Shown here one piece after another: positions 45,051-53,893 of a stretch of DNA of 64,000 bases. The stretch is from positions 2,728,001-2,792,000 of the forward strand of contig NZ_CP038273.1 in assembly GCF_004571175.1 (NCBI RefSeq), read 5' to 3'. The notes under the pieces were generated by a model, which did not search any database, was not told the origin of the DNA, and saw nothing but the letters and a program-made list of their open reading frames with translations. Within the stretch, counting starts at the first letter, position 1, and each line of letters opens with the position of its first letter. The stretch is from Legionella israelensis. Its GTDB lineage: Bacteria; Pseudomonadota; Gammaproteobacteria; Legionellales; Legionellaceae. A program made the position numbers and the translations under genes.

Positions 45051-45098
45051 GGGCATTTTCTCATTTATATCCATATTTAGAAACCAAAGGGGACGTTT

Positions 45099-46371
45099 TT
45101 GCGCAAAACCGTAAGAAAGCAATCAGCGACTGACAGAAGCTATTTGCTGCCCTGGGTTATTTGTCTGTTAGCCGCCTTATTTTAAAGTTATGACTGTCAC
45201 ACCCAGTGTCATGATTCATCCTTTAATGGCTGAATACAATGTAAATACAACACAAATTGGCTTGCTTTCCGCTTTCTATTATTATGCTTATACACCGCTA
45301 CAGCTTCCATCTGGTTTGATCGTTGATAAATATAATCCAAGATGGGTACTAAGTGTTTCTGCTCTTTGTTGTACCTTGGGAACTTTTTTATTTGCTTTAA
45401 CGGATTATCTGGTGGTGGCTTATGTGGCCAGAGCAATGATGGGAATAGGCTCAGCCTTTGCTTTTGTAGGCGCTTTAAAACTGGCTGCTCTTTGGTTGCC
45501 TGAGCAGTTTGCCTTGTTCAGCGGAATCACCACGGCTTTAGGCACGCTAGGTGCTATGGCAACGGACACTATTCTTTCTTATATGGTAGCCCATGCAGGC
45601 TGGCGTAATGCAGTGTATTACTCAGCATTTGCTGGTCTTCTACTGACATTGTTGTTGTTTCTCCTTGTCAGAGATAAGCCTCAAAGTGAAAAAATAATCA
45701 CAGACGAGGGTTATTATCATTGGTCAAGTCTCACTTATCGTCTCTTTTGTTTATTTATGAACTGGCGATTTTGCTTTACCGGTTTAGTAGGGGCTTGTTT
45801 ATTTTTACCGATTTCAGTGTTTGCTTCTTTATGGGGCGTGGCATTTATCGCTGAGCGTTTTGATATCAGCACAGCCAATGCTGCCAGCATGACCTCATTA
45901 ATATTTTTGGGCATGGCCGTGTCTGGCCCACTAATGGGTTGGTTATCAGATAAGATTCAAAATCGAAGGGTATTGTTATTTGCCGGCAGTTTTTTTGTAT
46001 TACTGTTTTCAGCATTGCTGATTTATAAAGAAAACATTCCTTTTATTTGGGTATGTCCATTGTTGTTTTTGATTGGTTTTTCCGTAGGGCCACAGATATT
46101 AACTTTTGCGATTGCCAAGGAAATCAGTCCACTGGGCTCAACAGGTCTGGCAACTGCTGCTACCAATTTTATTGTGACTATAGGGGCAGCGATTTTTCAG
46201 CCCTTGATTGGTTATTTTCTGGAGCAAACATGGGACGGCCGGTTAACAACTATGGGAACTCCTTATTATGATGTCAGTAATTATCGGGAAGCATTTACGG
46301 TGTTTATGATTTTTCTTGCCTTGTCATTTGCAATGACTTTTTTTATTCCCAAAAACACTTGTAAATCTTGA
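45099..46371 (+). pseudogene. MFS transporter gene with broken N-terminus
   Basis: A TTG at 45099 with AAGGGGAC upstream opens a reading frame that encodes MRKTVRKQSATDRSYLLPWV and ICLLAALF, a typical first membrane helix. It hits TAA at 45183. The remaining 393 codons from ATG 45190 are in another frame and begin MTVTPSVMIHPLMAEYNV, the normal continuation of this MFS type. The downstream part contains LPSGLIVDKYNPRWVLS (motif A) and eleven helices. At least a stop change and a small indel separate the parts. A protein from 45190 would lack helix 1; sequencing error is possible. Confidence 0.7.
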
Positions 46372-46503
46372 TGACACACTTAATCAACAATAATCAATTT
46401 TATATTCAGCGATAAATCGGAAAATTCACTTCGAATAATTGACAGGCATGATTTAATCATTAATTATAACAAGAATTAAACAATAATATTTTTTGAGATC
46501 TTT

Positions 46504-46776
46504 ATGAAAAAAATAAGTGCAATTTTGATGTTTTTAATTGTTTCGTTTTCTGGATTTTCTGCGCAAGTCTGTACGGAAAATTGCCCTACGCCTGAAGGTG
46601 TGGAAGCTTTGAATCAATTATGCAGGCACATTATCAATGATTCGCAGCAAATTACCTCTGATCAATTCAGCAAGGAGCAGTGGTTTCAGGTCATTCAGAG
46701 CCTGGGGAAAACAGGTGAATCCTTGAAAGCACTTGGCAAATATGCTCCGGGATGTAATTTTTCTAATGAAAATTAA
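46504..46776 (+). CDS. small secreted cysteine-containing protein
   Basis: A 90-residue protein with a signal peptide (MKKISAILMFLIVSFSGFSA, cut near residue 20). The mature 70 residues contain four cysteines (QVCTENC, LCRHI, APGCNF), suggesting two disulphides in the periplasm. The rest is helical. I do not recognise the family; similar tiny secreted proteins are common in Legionella. Confidence 0.6.
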   Translation: MKKISAILMFLIVSFSGFSAQVCTENCPTPEGVEALNQLCRHIINDSQQITSDQFSKEQWFQVIQSLGKTGESLKALGKYAPGCNFSNEN

Positions 46777-46851
46777 CATACATTAGTCGTTCAACGAACG
46801 TTCATTGGTATCTGAAAGTAAATGCGCTAAATTAAAATTAGTTCATTTAAA

Positions 46852-47292
46852 ATGGATTTTAACGATATGGATACATTATTTCATCTGGCATTTCCGGTGC
46901 ATGATTTTGATTTGGCTAAAAAGTTTTATCGTGATCAGTTGGGGTTTAACATAGGCCGCGAATCAGCTAATGCGCTGATTTTTCAATTTGCTACTCATCA
47001 GATCGTGGCTCATAAAACAGAGTCACCCATACCGCCTCAACAAAGCATCTATCCCCGGCATTTCGGTTTAATTTTTTTGAGAAAAGATGAATTTGAAGCT
47101 TTTTTCAAGCAATTAAAATCGCGTGATGTAATTTTTGAAATTCCCTTGAAAACTCGCTTTTCTGGTACAAAAATCGAACATCAAAGTTTTTTTCTTAAAG
47201 ATCCCAGCAATAATTTACTCGAATTTAAATATTACATACATCATTCGGCTATTTTTGGCGAACATGACTATTCACAGGTCGGTGAAAACTGA
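46852..47292 (+). CDS. VOC-family (glyoxalase/dioxygenase-like) protein
   Basis: A 146-residue single vicinal-oxygen-chelate module pair: TLFHLAFPVHDFDLAKKFYRDQLGF (about 8-32) and FFLKDPSNNLLEFKYY (about 112-127). They supply the H and E metal ligands typical of the family. Members include glyoxalases, dioxygenases and antibiotic-binding proteins; which one this is cannot be told. Translation could start at 46852 or, matching relatives better, at 46867 (MDTLFHLAFPV). Neither has a strong ribosome site. Confidence 0.78.
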   Translation: MDFNDMDTLFHLAFPVHDFDLAKKFYRDQLGFNIGRESANALIFQFATHQIVAHKTESPIPPQQSIYPRHFGLIFLRKDEFEAFFKQLKSRDVIFEIPLKTRFSGTKIEHQSFFLKDPSNNLLEFKYYIHHSAIFGEHDYSQVGEN

Positions 47293-47412
47293 TTCATAAC
47301 ATTTTGATATATAAGAAGGTGTGACTATACTTTTATTTATACCGCTGTTATCCCTTGGATGGTTATCAAGGTAGAAATATGCCAATTTTGCTTACGAGCC
47401 TGGGAGAGTATT

Positions 47413-48789
47413 GTGGATAAATCTTTTGATGCAATCATTATAGGAACAGGGCAAGCGGGTCCTTCGTTAGCTGTTCGAATCGCTAAGGGAGGGAAGAAGG
47501 TTGCTATCATTGAAAGAAACAAATTCGGTGGAAGCTGTGTAAATACCGGATGTATTCCAACCAAAACCTTGGTGGCCAGTGCTGAAATAGCTCACCATGC
47601 TCAAAGAGCTCAGGATTTCGGTATTGAAATCAGCGGTTCAGTTCATACAGATATGAAAAAGGTGAAGGCACGCAAGGATACTATTGTGAAAAAAGCCAGT
47701 CAGGGGGTGGAGCAGTGGTTGAAAAACACACCTAATGTGACGGTTTATTATGGACATGCTAAATTTATCGATAATTACACCGTTTCAATAAATGATAAGC
47801 GTATATCCGGCCATCAGATTTTTATTAATGTAGGGGCTCGAGCATTTGTTCCGCCCATGGAAGGGCTTGAGCAGGTGGACTTTTTGACCAACTCCTCTAT
47901 TCTACAATTAGATGTCTTGCCTGAGCATCTCATTGTAATAGGCGGAAGTTATATTGGGCTTGAATTTGCACAGGCTTTTCGTCGCTTTGGTGCCAAAGTG
48001 ACCATTGTTGAGAAGGCTCCTCAGCTTATTTCACGGGAAGACACTGATGTTTGCGATGTCGTGCTCGATATCATGCAACAATCCGGTATTGATGTTCGGT
48101 TAAATACCAATTGCCTCTCTTTTTCATCTTCTGATAAAGGAATTCAGGCTCATGTGGATTGTGACACAGGTAAAACCTCAGTCACAGGTTCTCACCTGTT
48201 GATAGCCATTGGTCGTAAAGCAAATACGGACGATTTGGGCCTGGAAAACACGGATATTGAGGTTAATGAACGAGGCATGATTATGGTTGACGATCAACTG
48301 AATACCACCGTGCCTAATGTATGGGCTTTGGGAGAATGTAACGGTCGGGGAGCCTTTACTCATACAGCTTATAACGATTATCAAATCGTTGCGGATAATT
48401 TGCTCAATGGCTCACAAAGAAAACTGACCGATCGTATTTTAGCTTATGCGCTATATATCGATCCTCCTTTGGGACGTTGTGGGATGACGGAGGCTGAAAT
48501 TCGTAAGGCTGGTTATAAAGCTCTGGTAGCTAAGCGCCCCATGACACAAGTTAAGCGAGCCCTCATTAAAGGAGAGCCGGAAGGCTTTATTAAAATACTG
48601 ATTGATGAAGACAGTCAAAAAATTCTTGGCGCGGCAATCCTCGGGGTAAATGGTGATGAGATTATTCATTCCATACTCGATGTGATGTACGCAGATAAAC
48701 CATATACGCTGATAAGAGATGCTGTTCACATTCATCCTACGGTTTCTGAACTGATACCAACGACGCTTGAAAACCTGAAGCCTTTATAA
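47413..48789 (+). CDS. pyridine nucleotide-disulphide oxidoreductase (mercuric reductase/lipoamide dehydrogenase-like)
   Basis: A 458-residue flavoprotein. FDAIIIGTGQAGPSLAVRIA (FAD), the redox pair in GGSCVNTGCIPTKTL (near 38-52), the NAD(P) motif LIVIGGSYIGLEFAQAFRRFG (near 180), VWALGECNGRGAFTHTAYND and the dimer-domain HIHPTVSELIPTTLE are all present. The substrate is not fixed; it lacks the extra C-terminal Cys of true mercuric reductases. A GTG at 47413 with GGGAGAG upstream fits the family start; ATG 47359 would add an atypical tail. Confidence 0.88.
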   Translation: MDKSFDAIIIGTGQAGPSLAVRIAKGGKKVAIIERNKFGGSCVNTGCIPTKTLVASAEIAHHAQRAQDFGIEISGSVHTDMKKVKARKDTIVKKASQGVEQWLKNTPNVTVYYGHAKFIDNYTVSINDKRISGHQIFINVGARAFVPPMEGLEQVDFLTNSSILQLDVLPEHLIVIGGSYIGLEFAQAFRRFGAKVTIVEKAPQLISREDTDVCDVVLDIMQQSGIDVRLNTNCLSFSSSDKGIQAHVDCDTGKTSVTGSHLLIAIGRKANTDDLGLENTDIEVNERGMIMVDDQLNTTVPNVWALGECNGRGAFTHTAYNDYQIVADNLLNGSQRKLTDRILAYALYIDPPLGRCGMTEAEIRKAGYKALVAKRPMTQVKRALIKGEPEGFIKILIDEDSQKILGAAILGVNGDEIIHSILDVMYADKPYTLIRDAVHIHPTVSELIPTTLENLKPL

Positions 48790-48815
48790 TAGCTATTAAA
48801 TGGAAGAGTTAGAAG

Positions 48816-49008
48816 CCATTTTTCAAGCAAAGGAAAGCAATAGATTAAAGCCATAGAAGCGCACCGTTATATTTATCAAAGTCACTTTAAATCGATGACT
48901 TGATAAAATAGAATGGCACGAATTACCGCGGCATCTATGCGAAGTTCCGTATGGACCCCACTATCAAGTAGCGGGGATTCGATCCCTAAAAAATGGCTAA
49001 AGTCGAGA
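48816..49008. repeat. dispersed ~195-bp repeat, copy 1
   Basis: This sequence is about 85-90% identical by eye to 62570-62770. It starts CCATTTTTCAAG, contains CATAGAAGCGCACCG, TATATTTATCAAAGT, AATGGCACGAATTAC and GCGGGGATTCGATCC, and ends AAAAAATGGCTAAAGTCGAG. The outer CCATTTTT/AAAAATGG are inverted ends. No ORF is shared. It fills most of the gap 48790-49086. Confidence 0.85.
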
Positions 49009-49086
49009 TACAAAGCTTAGTCTTTTACATCTTCGGACGTATTTTTTGAAATTTCAAAGCCTCGTTTATATGCATGAGTTATTGAA

Positions 49087-50232
49087 TCACAGAATAAAAA
49101 TTTTATCGCTCATTTTATCCATTATAAATTGAGGTGTATTGCGAATGGCCATATCACGTATCATTTGAAAAAATGGCGAACTCGACTCAGACATATTGCC
49201 GTAAGCTCGTGCTTTTCTAACCAGATATTCAGCTTTTTGATGACAAATTTTGTGATACCTCGTTAAAGCTTGTTCATTCAATCCATATTTTTTTAAAGCA
49301 AGAGAAAGGGCCATTGCATCTTCAATGGCTTGTGCTGCACCTTGTCCAAGATGTGGAGTGGTTGCATGCGCTGCATCTCCAAGTAGAGCTATTCTCTTAT
49401 CGCTCCAGTAAGGTAATGGTGATAAATCCGATAAGTTGGTTTGAATAATTTGTCCTGGTGCCGTTTGATCAATAAGATCAATCTGAGCGGAAAAATATTT
49501 TGCTACTAGTTTTTTTGCAAAAGAATGCATCTCATTTGATTTTAGATAGGTATGGGCTTTGGCTTTAAAACAAAGGTACCAGTACTGTTCAGAAGTACTG
49601 ATAAATGAGTATCCAAATTTACATCCAGGCGCCCAAATTTCATAACTGGTATGGTCCATATGGTTGCTGTGAGGGTTTAATTTCACGATTCCTCTAAAAC
49701 TGCTTGACCCTGAATATTGAGTTTTATCGTTTTTAAAGATTAACTTTCGGACTTGAGAGTGCAAGCCATCAGCGGCTACCAGAATTTTTGCACGAAAGGT
49801 CTCCCCACTTGCCAATTGAACCGTTACTTCTTCACTCTCTTGTTCAATATGTATAACCTGACGTCCAAACAGAATCTGATCTTGTTCGATACACTGCGCT
49901 AAGTATTTTTGTAATCTGGCACGATGAATGGCTAAGATATTAAATTTGTATCGCTGGAAATTCATGACTTGCAGTTCGCCGGAGTAAGTAGAGGATAGGT
50001 GGATTTGGTCAATAGGATACCCTAATTCTGTAAGACCTGAGATTATTTCAAGCCTATCAAAAATCTGCATGGCGTTAGGAGCAATCCATATACCTGCACC
50101 CACTTCAGAAAAATCAGATGCCCGTTCAAGAATCAAACTCGAAAAACCAGCTTGCTGACAAGCAATGGCTGTCGTTAAACCTCCAATTCCACCACCCATA
50201 ATTAAAACATCAACCGACGTCGCTGTAGGCAT
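49087..50232 (-). CDS. FAD-dependent aromatic monooxygenase (UbiH/salicylate hydroxylase-like)
   Basis: A 381-residue group A flavin monooxygenase. GGGIGGLTTAIACQQAGF (near 13-30), ILERASDFSEVGAGIWIAPNAM, ILVAADGLHSQVRKLIF (DG motif near 154) and RIALLGDAAHATTPHLGQGAAQAIEDAMALS (GD motif near 283-300) are intact. The GAGIWI sequence points toward salicylate/3-hydroxybenzoate-type hydroxylases. The physiological substrate is unknown. It is divergent from the accessory gene at 50366. Confidence 0.88.
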   Translation of the reverse strand: MPTATSVDVLIMGGGIGGLTTAIACQQAGFSSLILERASDFSEVGAGIWIAPNAMQIFDRLEIISGLTELGYPIDQIHLSSTYSGELQVMNFQRYKFNILAIHRARLQKYLAQCIEQDQILFGRQVIHIEQESEEVTVQLASGETFRAKILVAADGLHSQVRKLIFKNDKTQYSGSSSFRGIVKLNPHSNHMDHTSYEIWAPGCKFGYSFISTSEQYWYLCFKAKAHTYLKSNEMHSFAKKLVAKYFSAQIDLIDQTAPGQIIQTNLSDLSPLPYWSDKRIALLGDAAHATTPHLGQGAAQAIEDAMALSLALKKYGLNEQALTRYHKICHQKAEYLVRKARAYGNMSESSSPFFQMIRDMAIRNTPQFIMDKMSDKIFIL

Positions 50233-50365
50233 ATAATTCCTATTGGTTACTGTTTGATAATATTTTTGTTCTTACAAAATAATTAACTAATATTAGTACA
50301 TTGTGGTTTATTTATTTCCATTTTGGATGGTATAATGTCTGACCATTTATTTTTATATTTATTTC

Positions 50366-51103
50366 ATGAAGAATCTTAACAGTATACTAGAATCTTTGCA
50401 GAATGATGAAAAAGCAGATTTTTTGGCATCCTTATTTGCAACGCTTCAAAAGGAAGTAAACGATATTCTTAAATTCGGAGCTTGTAATAATGAAATAGCA
50501 GAAAAAACGGCAAATGTTTATTACACGCGAAAAAAAAATAAATTTTTTGCTGTTCATTATAAAAAAGATGAAATGGCCGCTTTACCTGCGGTTATTGCCA
50601 ACGATCTTTGTCTGACTGACTCACATACCTCAAAAACTGATATAGATTATAAAGAGATATTGAGAGAGGCTTATTTGTATGGGACAGGAACATGTCAGTC
50701 CTTTGCCATCGTTGGTGCTTATGTACTTGCAAAGAAATATGAAGTGAACTTATCTATTGAAACTATTTTTTCTTATGAAAGCCATACTTATATTCGATTA
50801 CATACTCAGCCTGAGTATATATTTGATTTTTGGTCACCTGTGGCGTGTGCTTATGATGATACAATAAATTGGAATGAATCCGTCAATTATGCCTATATTC
50901 GCAATAGCAAAGTCGACTACAAGACGGATATATTTTTAGATAGTCGTCAACTCATTGAAATGGGTTCAATCATATTCACAGCTGAAAATCAAAACCGAAG
51001 AGAAAGTAACATAAAGAAAGTAATGAATTGCGCTGATCAAGAACTGTTATCTGTACCTTCTTCAAAAAGGTTTGAGGAAAACCATAGTAATTCAATATAT
51101 TAA
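50366..51103 (+). CDS. putative papain/transglutaminase-fold protein, effector candidate
   Basis: A 245-residue protein. A likely catalytic triad is visible: C110 in YGTGTCQSFAIVGAYVLA, H140 in YESHTYIRL and D154 in YIFDFWSP. The spacing and the flanking 'GxCxxFA', 'SHxYI' and 'fDfW' pattern are those of transglutaminase-like cysteine proteases. There is no signal peptide, suiting cytosolic or type IV secreted action. No family name is assigned. The adjacent 51122 gene is 18 bp downstream and probably cotranscribed. A promoter-like A/T-rich region precedes it. Confidence 0.62.
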   Translation: MKNLNSILESLQNDEKADFLASLFATLQKEVNDILKFGACNNEIAEKTANVYYTRKKNKFFAVHYKKDEMAALPAVIANDLCLTDSHTSKTDIDYKEILREAYLYGTGTCQSFAIVGAYVLAKKYEVNLSIETIFSYESHTYIRLHTQPEYIFDFWSPVACAYDDTINWNESVNYAYIRNSKVDYKTDIFLDSRQLIEMGSIIFTAENQNRRESNIKKVMNCADQELLSVPSSKRFEENHSNSIY

Positions 51104-51121
51104 GTAATCGGTAATGAATAT

Positions 51122-51820
51122 ATGCCAGGTTTTTTTATTCAAAAAGGGATTAAACTGAAAGATCATTTTCGCAAGGAACGCAAAAAACAAAGAGAATTGC
51201 AGGCCAAATATCAGCTTTCTTCCTATTTGAATCCCTTGATTGCTGAAATGGTGTGTAAACTATCTTATAAAAATGGAATGTTTTCCTTCCCAAACGGCGA
51301 AATACCTCATGGCCGATATCTTTTTATTCGAACATTGGAGGGCAAAATTTTTGCAGCTAAGGAAGAAAATGTCGCACATCATTCCTACTTAAGTAACGGT
51401 AAAAAAGTACTATCTGCTGGTTATTTTATCTTTAGGCAGGGTAAATTAATTCTTGTCAGTAACGAAAGTGGTCATTATACACCCACCAACGAAGAATTTT
51501 TTCAAGAAATCAAATTCTATCTTTCGATTTCACAAAACGAAGATCTCATTTATGAAGACCACTCCAGTTTTCCTTTAAAGCAGGAAATATATCATTACAT
51601 GGCAAAACAAATTTTGATAGATAACTGGCAACCTTTGGCCGTTTATAAAAATGTTCAATCAAATTTTGGCAAAAAACTGAAGTCTTCAAATGAAGCACTC
51701 ATGAATGAAACAAAATCAAATAATATTGAAACACAAAAAAACTCTCATTATCTTCCTGATAGCCAGCTTTTACTGCCAATAGAAAATGAAAATCAAAAAG
51801 TTTTGATAGTTGGTTTATAA
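51122..51820 (+). CDS. protein with HHSYL...SGHYTPT motif, unknown function
   Basis: A 232-residue soluble protein with a basic, helical N-terminus (about 8-35). The core is YLFIRTLEGKIFAAK (67-81), HHSYLSNGKKVLSAGYFIF (86-104) and LVSNESGHYTPTNEEFF (111-127). That 'HSSfl.G..v.aaGe....g....is..SGHY.Pt' pattern recurs in uncharacterised proteins of many bacteria, often with toxin or effector-like partners; I know no function. The C-terminal 50 residues are Asn/Gln/Ser-rich and look unstructured. It follows the Cys-His-Asp gene. Confidence 0.55.
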   Translation: MPGFFIQKGIKLKDHFRKERKKQRELQAKYQLSSYLNPLIAEMVCKLSYKNGMFSFPNGEIPHGRYLFIRTLEGKIFAAKEENVAHHSYLSNGKKVLSAGYFIFRQGKLILVSNESGHYTPTNEEFFQEIKFYLSISQNEDLIYEDHSSFPLKQEIYHYMAKQILIDNWQPLAVYKNVQSNFGKKLKSSNEALMNETKSNNIETQKNSHYLPDSQLLLPIENENQKVLIVGL

Positions 51821-51842
51821 ATTCTTGTTGAAAATGAAATCA

Positions 51843-52631
51843 TTAATTTTTTAAATAATCCAGAATCATTTGATTAAACATCTCTGGATACTCAACAAAT
51901 GGTGCATGTCCACAGTTGGGAATGACTTTCAATGTAGCATTCGAGATATGTTTTGCCAGGTATTGTGAATTTTTTAGCGGTGTCAACAGATCGTCTTCAC
52001 AGCCAAGAATCAGGCTGGGAGCTTTAATGCGTTCAAGCAAAGGCCGACTGTCATGAGTGCGTAAAGCCTCTGTTTGCAGAATATAACCTTCAGGACTTTG
52101 AGCATAAGGATTATCCAGCATGAAATCAAGAAAGGCATTCACTTTATCTTCATTTTCGAGAAAGTCCATGGAAAACAACAATGGCAAGTAATTTTGCAAT
52201 AAAACACGAGGTGGCAGATTATAATTCATAAGAACAATTTGTTGATTGGTAGCCAGCCGAGAAATAATGGAAAAAAATTGCTCACTACAGGCAATCACCA
52301 ATTTATCACAATATTGCGGATACAAAGCGCCTATCATCTGTGTGATATGTCCGCCCATAGAATGCCCGACAAAATGTGCTTTCTTAATTCCGAGAGCATC
52401 ACAAAGCGCAATGACATCAGCAGCCATTACTTTCATTGACCAGGGGCCTTTGGGAGTGGATGACTGTCCTGCGCCGCGATTGTCTAAAACCGTTACGCGA
52501 AAATCTTTGGCAAAATATTCAGTATTCCACATACTGTGATCGACGCCTAAGCCTGCTACCATGACCAGGTTCGGCCCTTCTCCCTGTTGTTCATAATATA
52601 GGTTGACATCCTTAAGTTGAATATGAGGCAT
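51843..52631 (-). CDS. alpha/beta hydrolase
   Basis: A 262-residue alpha/beta hydrolase. GLGVDHSMWNTEYF carries the oxyanion region, then VTVLDNRGAGQSSTPKGPWSM, the nucleophile elbow VGHSMGGHITQ (Ser near residue 92), LILGCEDDLLTP with the acid, and CGHAPFVEYPEMF with the catalytic His near 246. It resembles 3-oxoadipate enol-lactonase and related esterases, but the substrate is open. It converges with the effector-candidate pair and diverges from the F-box gene. Confidence 0.85.
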   Translation of the reverse strand: MPHIQLKDVNLYYEQQGEGPNLVMVAGLGVDHSMWNTEYFAKDFRVTVLDNRGAGQSSTPKGPWSMKVMAADVIALCDALGIKKAHFVGHSMGGHITQMIGALYPQYCDKLVIACSEQFFSIISRLATNQQIVLMNYNLPPRVLLQNYLPLLFSMDFLENEDKVNAFLDFMLDNPYAQSPEGYILQTEALRTHDSRPLLERIKAPSLILGCEDDLLTPLKNSQYLAKHISNATLKVIPNCGHAPFVEYPEMFNQMILDYLKN

Positions 52632-52759
52632 GAATTATCCTTTTTCGCTGTCATTGTCATATTATAGGATGTTATTTCATTCGTTTTCCACCTGAAATTA
52701 GTTTTATCATGAAGGTTTGCAAGTTATAATGTGCACCTTGTGTATGTTTAGGGAACGGT

Positions 52760-53398
52760 ATGGTTTTTTTTAAAAAAGATGAGAAAGAGACAAATGATAT
52801 TACACGGCTCATTAATGCCGGAGGAACAGATATTATTGGGCAAATCTTCCTTTTTCTTGATCATCAATCATTGAGTCGATTAGCAAGAACAAGTAAAGAA
52901 CTTAATCAAATCGTAAATACACTTGCAAAAAACCAAATTCAAATTCGAATAGCTGGAAAAGAATTTACTGGTACATATTCACAAATTTGTCAAAAATATA
53001 ATCAACTTAAAGAAATGGCGGAAAAATATAAAGAAATGTCAAATGCTCGCCGTGAAGAAATAAAGGATATTCGAAAGCATAAAGAAGCTATTAGAGCCGC
53101 GGAGGTTGCTCGTCAGCAGAAACATTCAACCTATATGACGTCTAATGAAAAAGCAGCCACGGCATTTTGTTGTTTTGTAGGTTGTATTGGTGGCTTGATG
53201 TTTTCTTGTTTTACGCCTTTTTCCTGTTTATGGACTTCACCCCTTGGTGCTGCGGCAGGCGGAACAACCTCTTGTATTGCATGCCGAACAACAGATTGCG
53301 CTTGCAGCGCATGCCTGCAATATGAAGAATACAAGCTTTCCGAGAGAGAAAGAAGAGTGGATACAGATTTCCCTGAGCCACCCAGGATGCAAATATAA
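52760..53398 (+). CDS. F-box protein with coiled coil and cysteine-rich hydrophobic tail, effector candidate
   Basis: A 212-residue protein. Residues about 20-55 (IIGQIFLFLDHQSLSRLART, then SKELNQIV) match the F-box pattern used to dock Skp1 of eukaryotic SCF ubiquitin ligases. A charged coiled coil follows (about 75-122). A hydrophobic region at 132-186 carries ten cysteines (for example FCCFVGCIGG, CFTPFSCLW, CIACRTTDCACSAC), suited to membrane association or lipidation. F-box proteins in bacteria are nearly always host-directed; in Legionella several are Dot/Icm effectors. Translocation here is inference. Monocistronic. Confidence 0.72.
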   Translation: MVFFKKDEKETNDITRLINAGGTDIIGQIFLFLDHQSLSRLARTSKELNQIVNTLAKNQIQIRIAGKEFTGTYSQICQKYNQLKEMAEKYKEMSNARREEIKDIRKHKEAIRAAEVARQQKHSTYMTSNEKAATAFCCFVGCIGGLMFSCFTPFSCLWTSPLGAAAGGTTSCIACRTTDCACSACLQYEEYKLSERERRVDTDFPEPPRMQI

Positions 53399-53495
53399 TC
53401 GAACTTTCTTGCAGCCTGAATAAATCTGGCTATTTGCACTACTGTTAACAGGGCGGAGCTATTACCTTTTCCTGACGACTTGCTATAATACATCT

Positions 53496-53756
53496 ATGAA
53501 TAAAAAAGTATTTCTTTATGGAGCAGTTTTTGGTTTGATTTCTCCAATTATCGGCATATCGGCCGGATTGCAAATATCTCCTGTACTGGGGAATATTTTA
53601 GCCTTTCCGGTCATCATTCTGGCCTACTTAACTGACAAGCCATTTGGAACCTGGGGACCTTCCCTGATCTTGTTAGCTGCTTGTTTATCAGTTTTTATCT
53701 GGACACTTCTTTTTGGTTTCATAAGCAGAATTTTTACACAATCCAAATCATCTTAA
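53496..53756 (+). CDS. small membrane protein of unknown function
   Basis: An 86-residue protein with three hydrophobic helices (about 5-24, 28-46 and 55-78). A GTWGPSL motif separates the last two. No family recognised. It lies 97 bp after the F-box gene on the same strand. Confidence 0.55.
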   Translation: MNKKVFLYGAVFGLISPIIGISAGLQISPVLGNILAFPVIILAYLTDKPFGTWGPSLILLAACLSVFIWTLLFGFISRIFTQSKSS

Positions 53757-53893
53757 TCTTTTTTTACTCACGGAGCAGGGGCATATCTTGATCAATTTTT
53801 ACCTTTAAATTGTTGTGTTTTTATCTATTCTTAATAATTCATTAATGTTTATTTTTTACAATTAGGGTAAATCTTGGATCAAGAGGTTATCTT

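Noticed and set aside
48970-49000. tRNA-like T-arm (GCGGGGATTCGATCCC) in the ~200-bp repeat
   Set aside because: No acceptor stem, anticodon arm or CCA context could be built around either copy, so it is not called as a tRNA.
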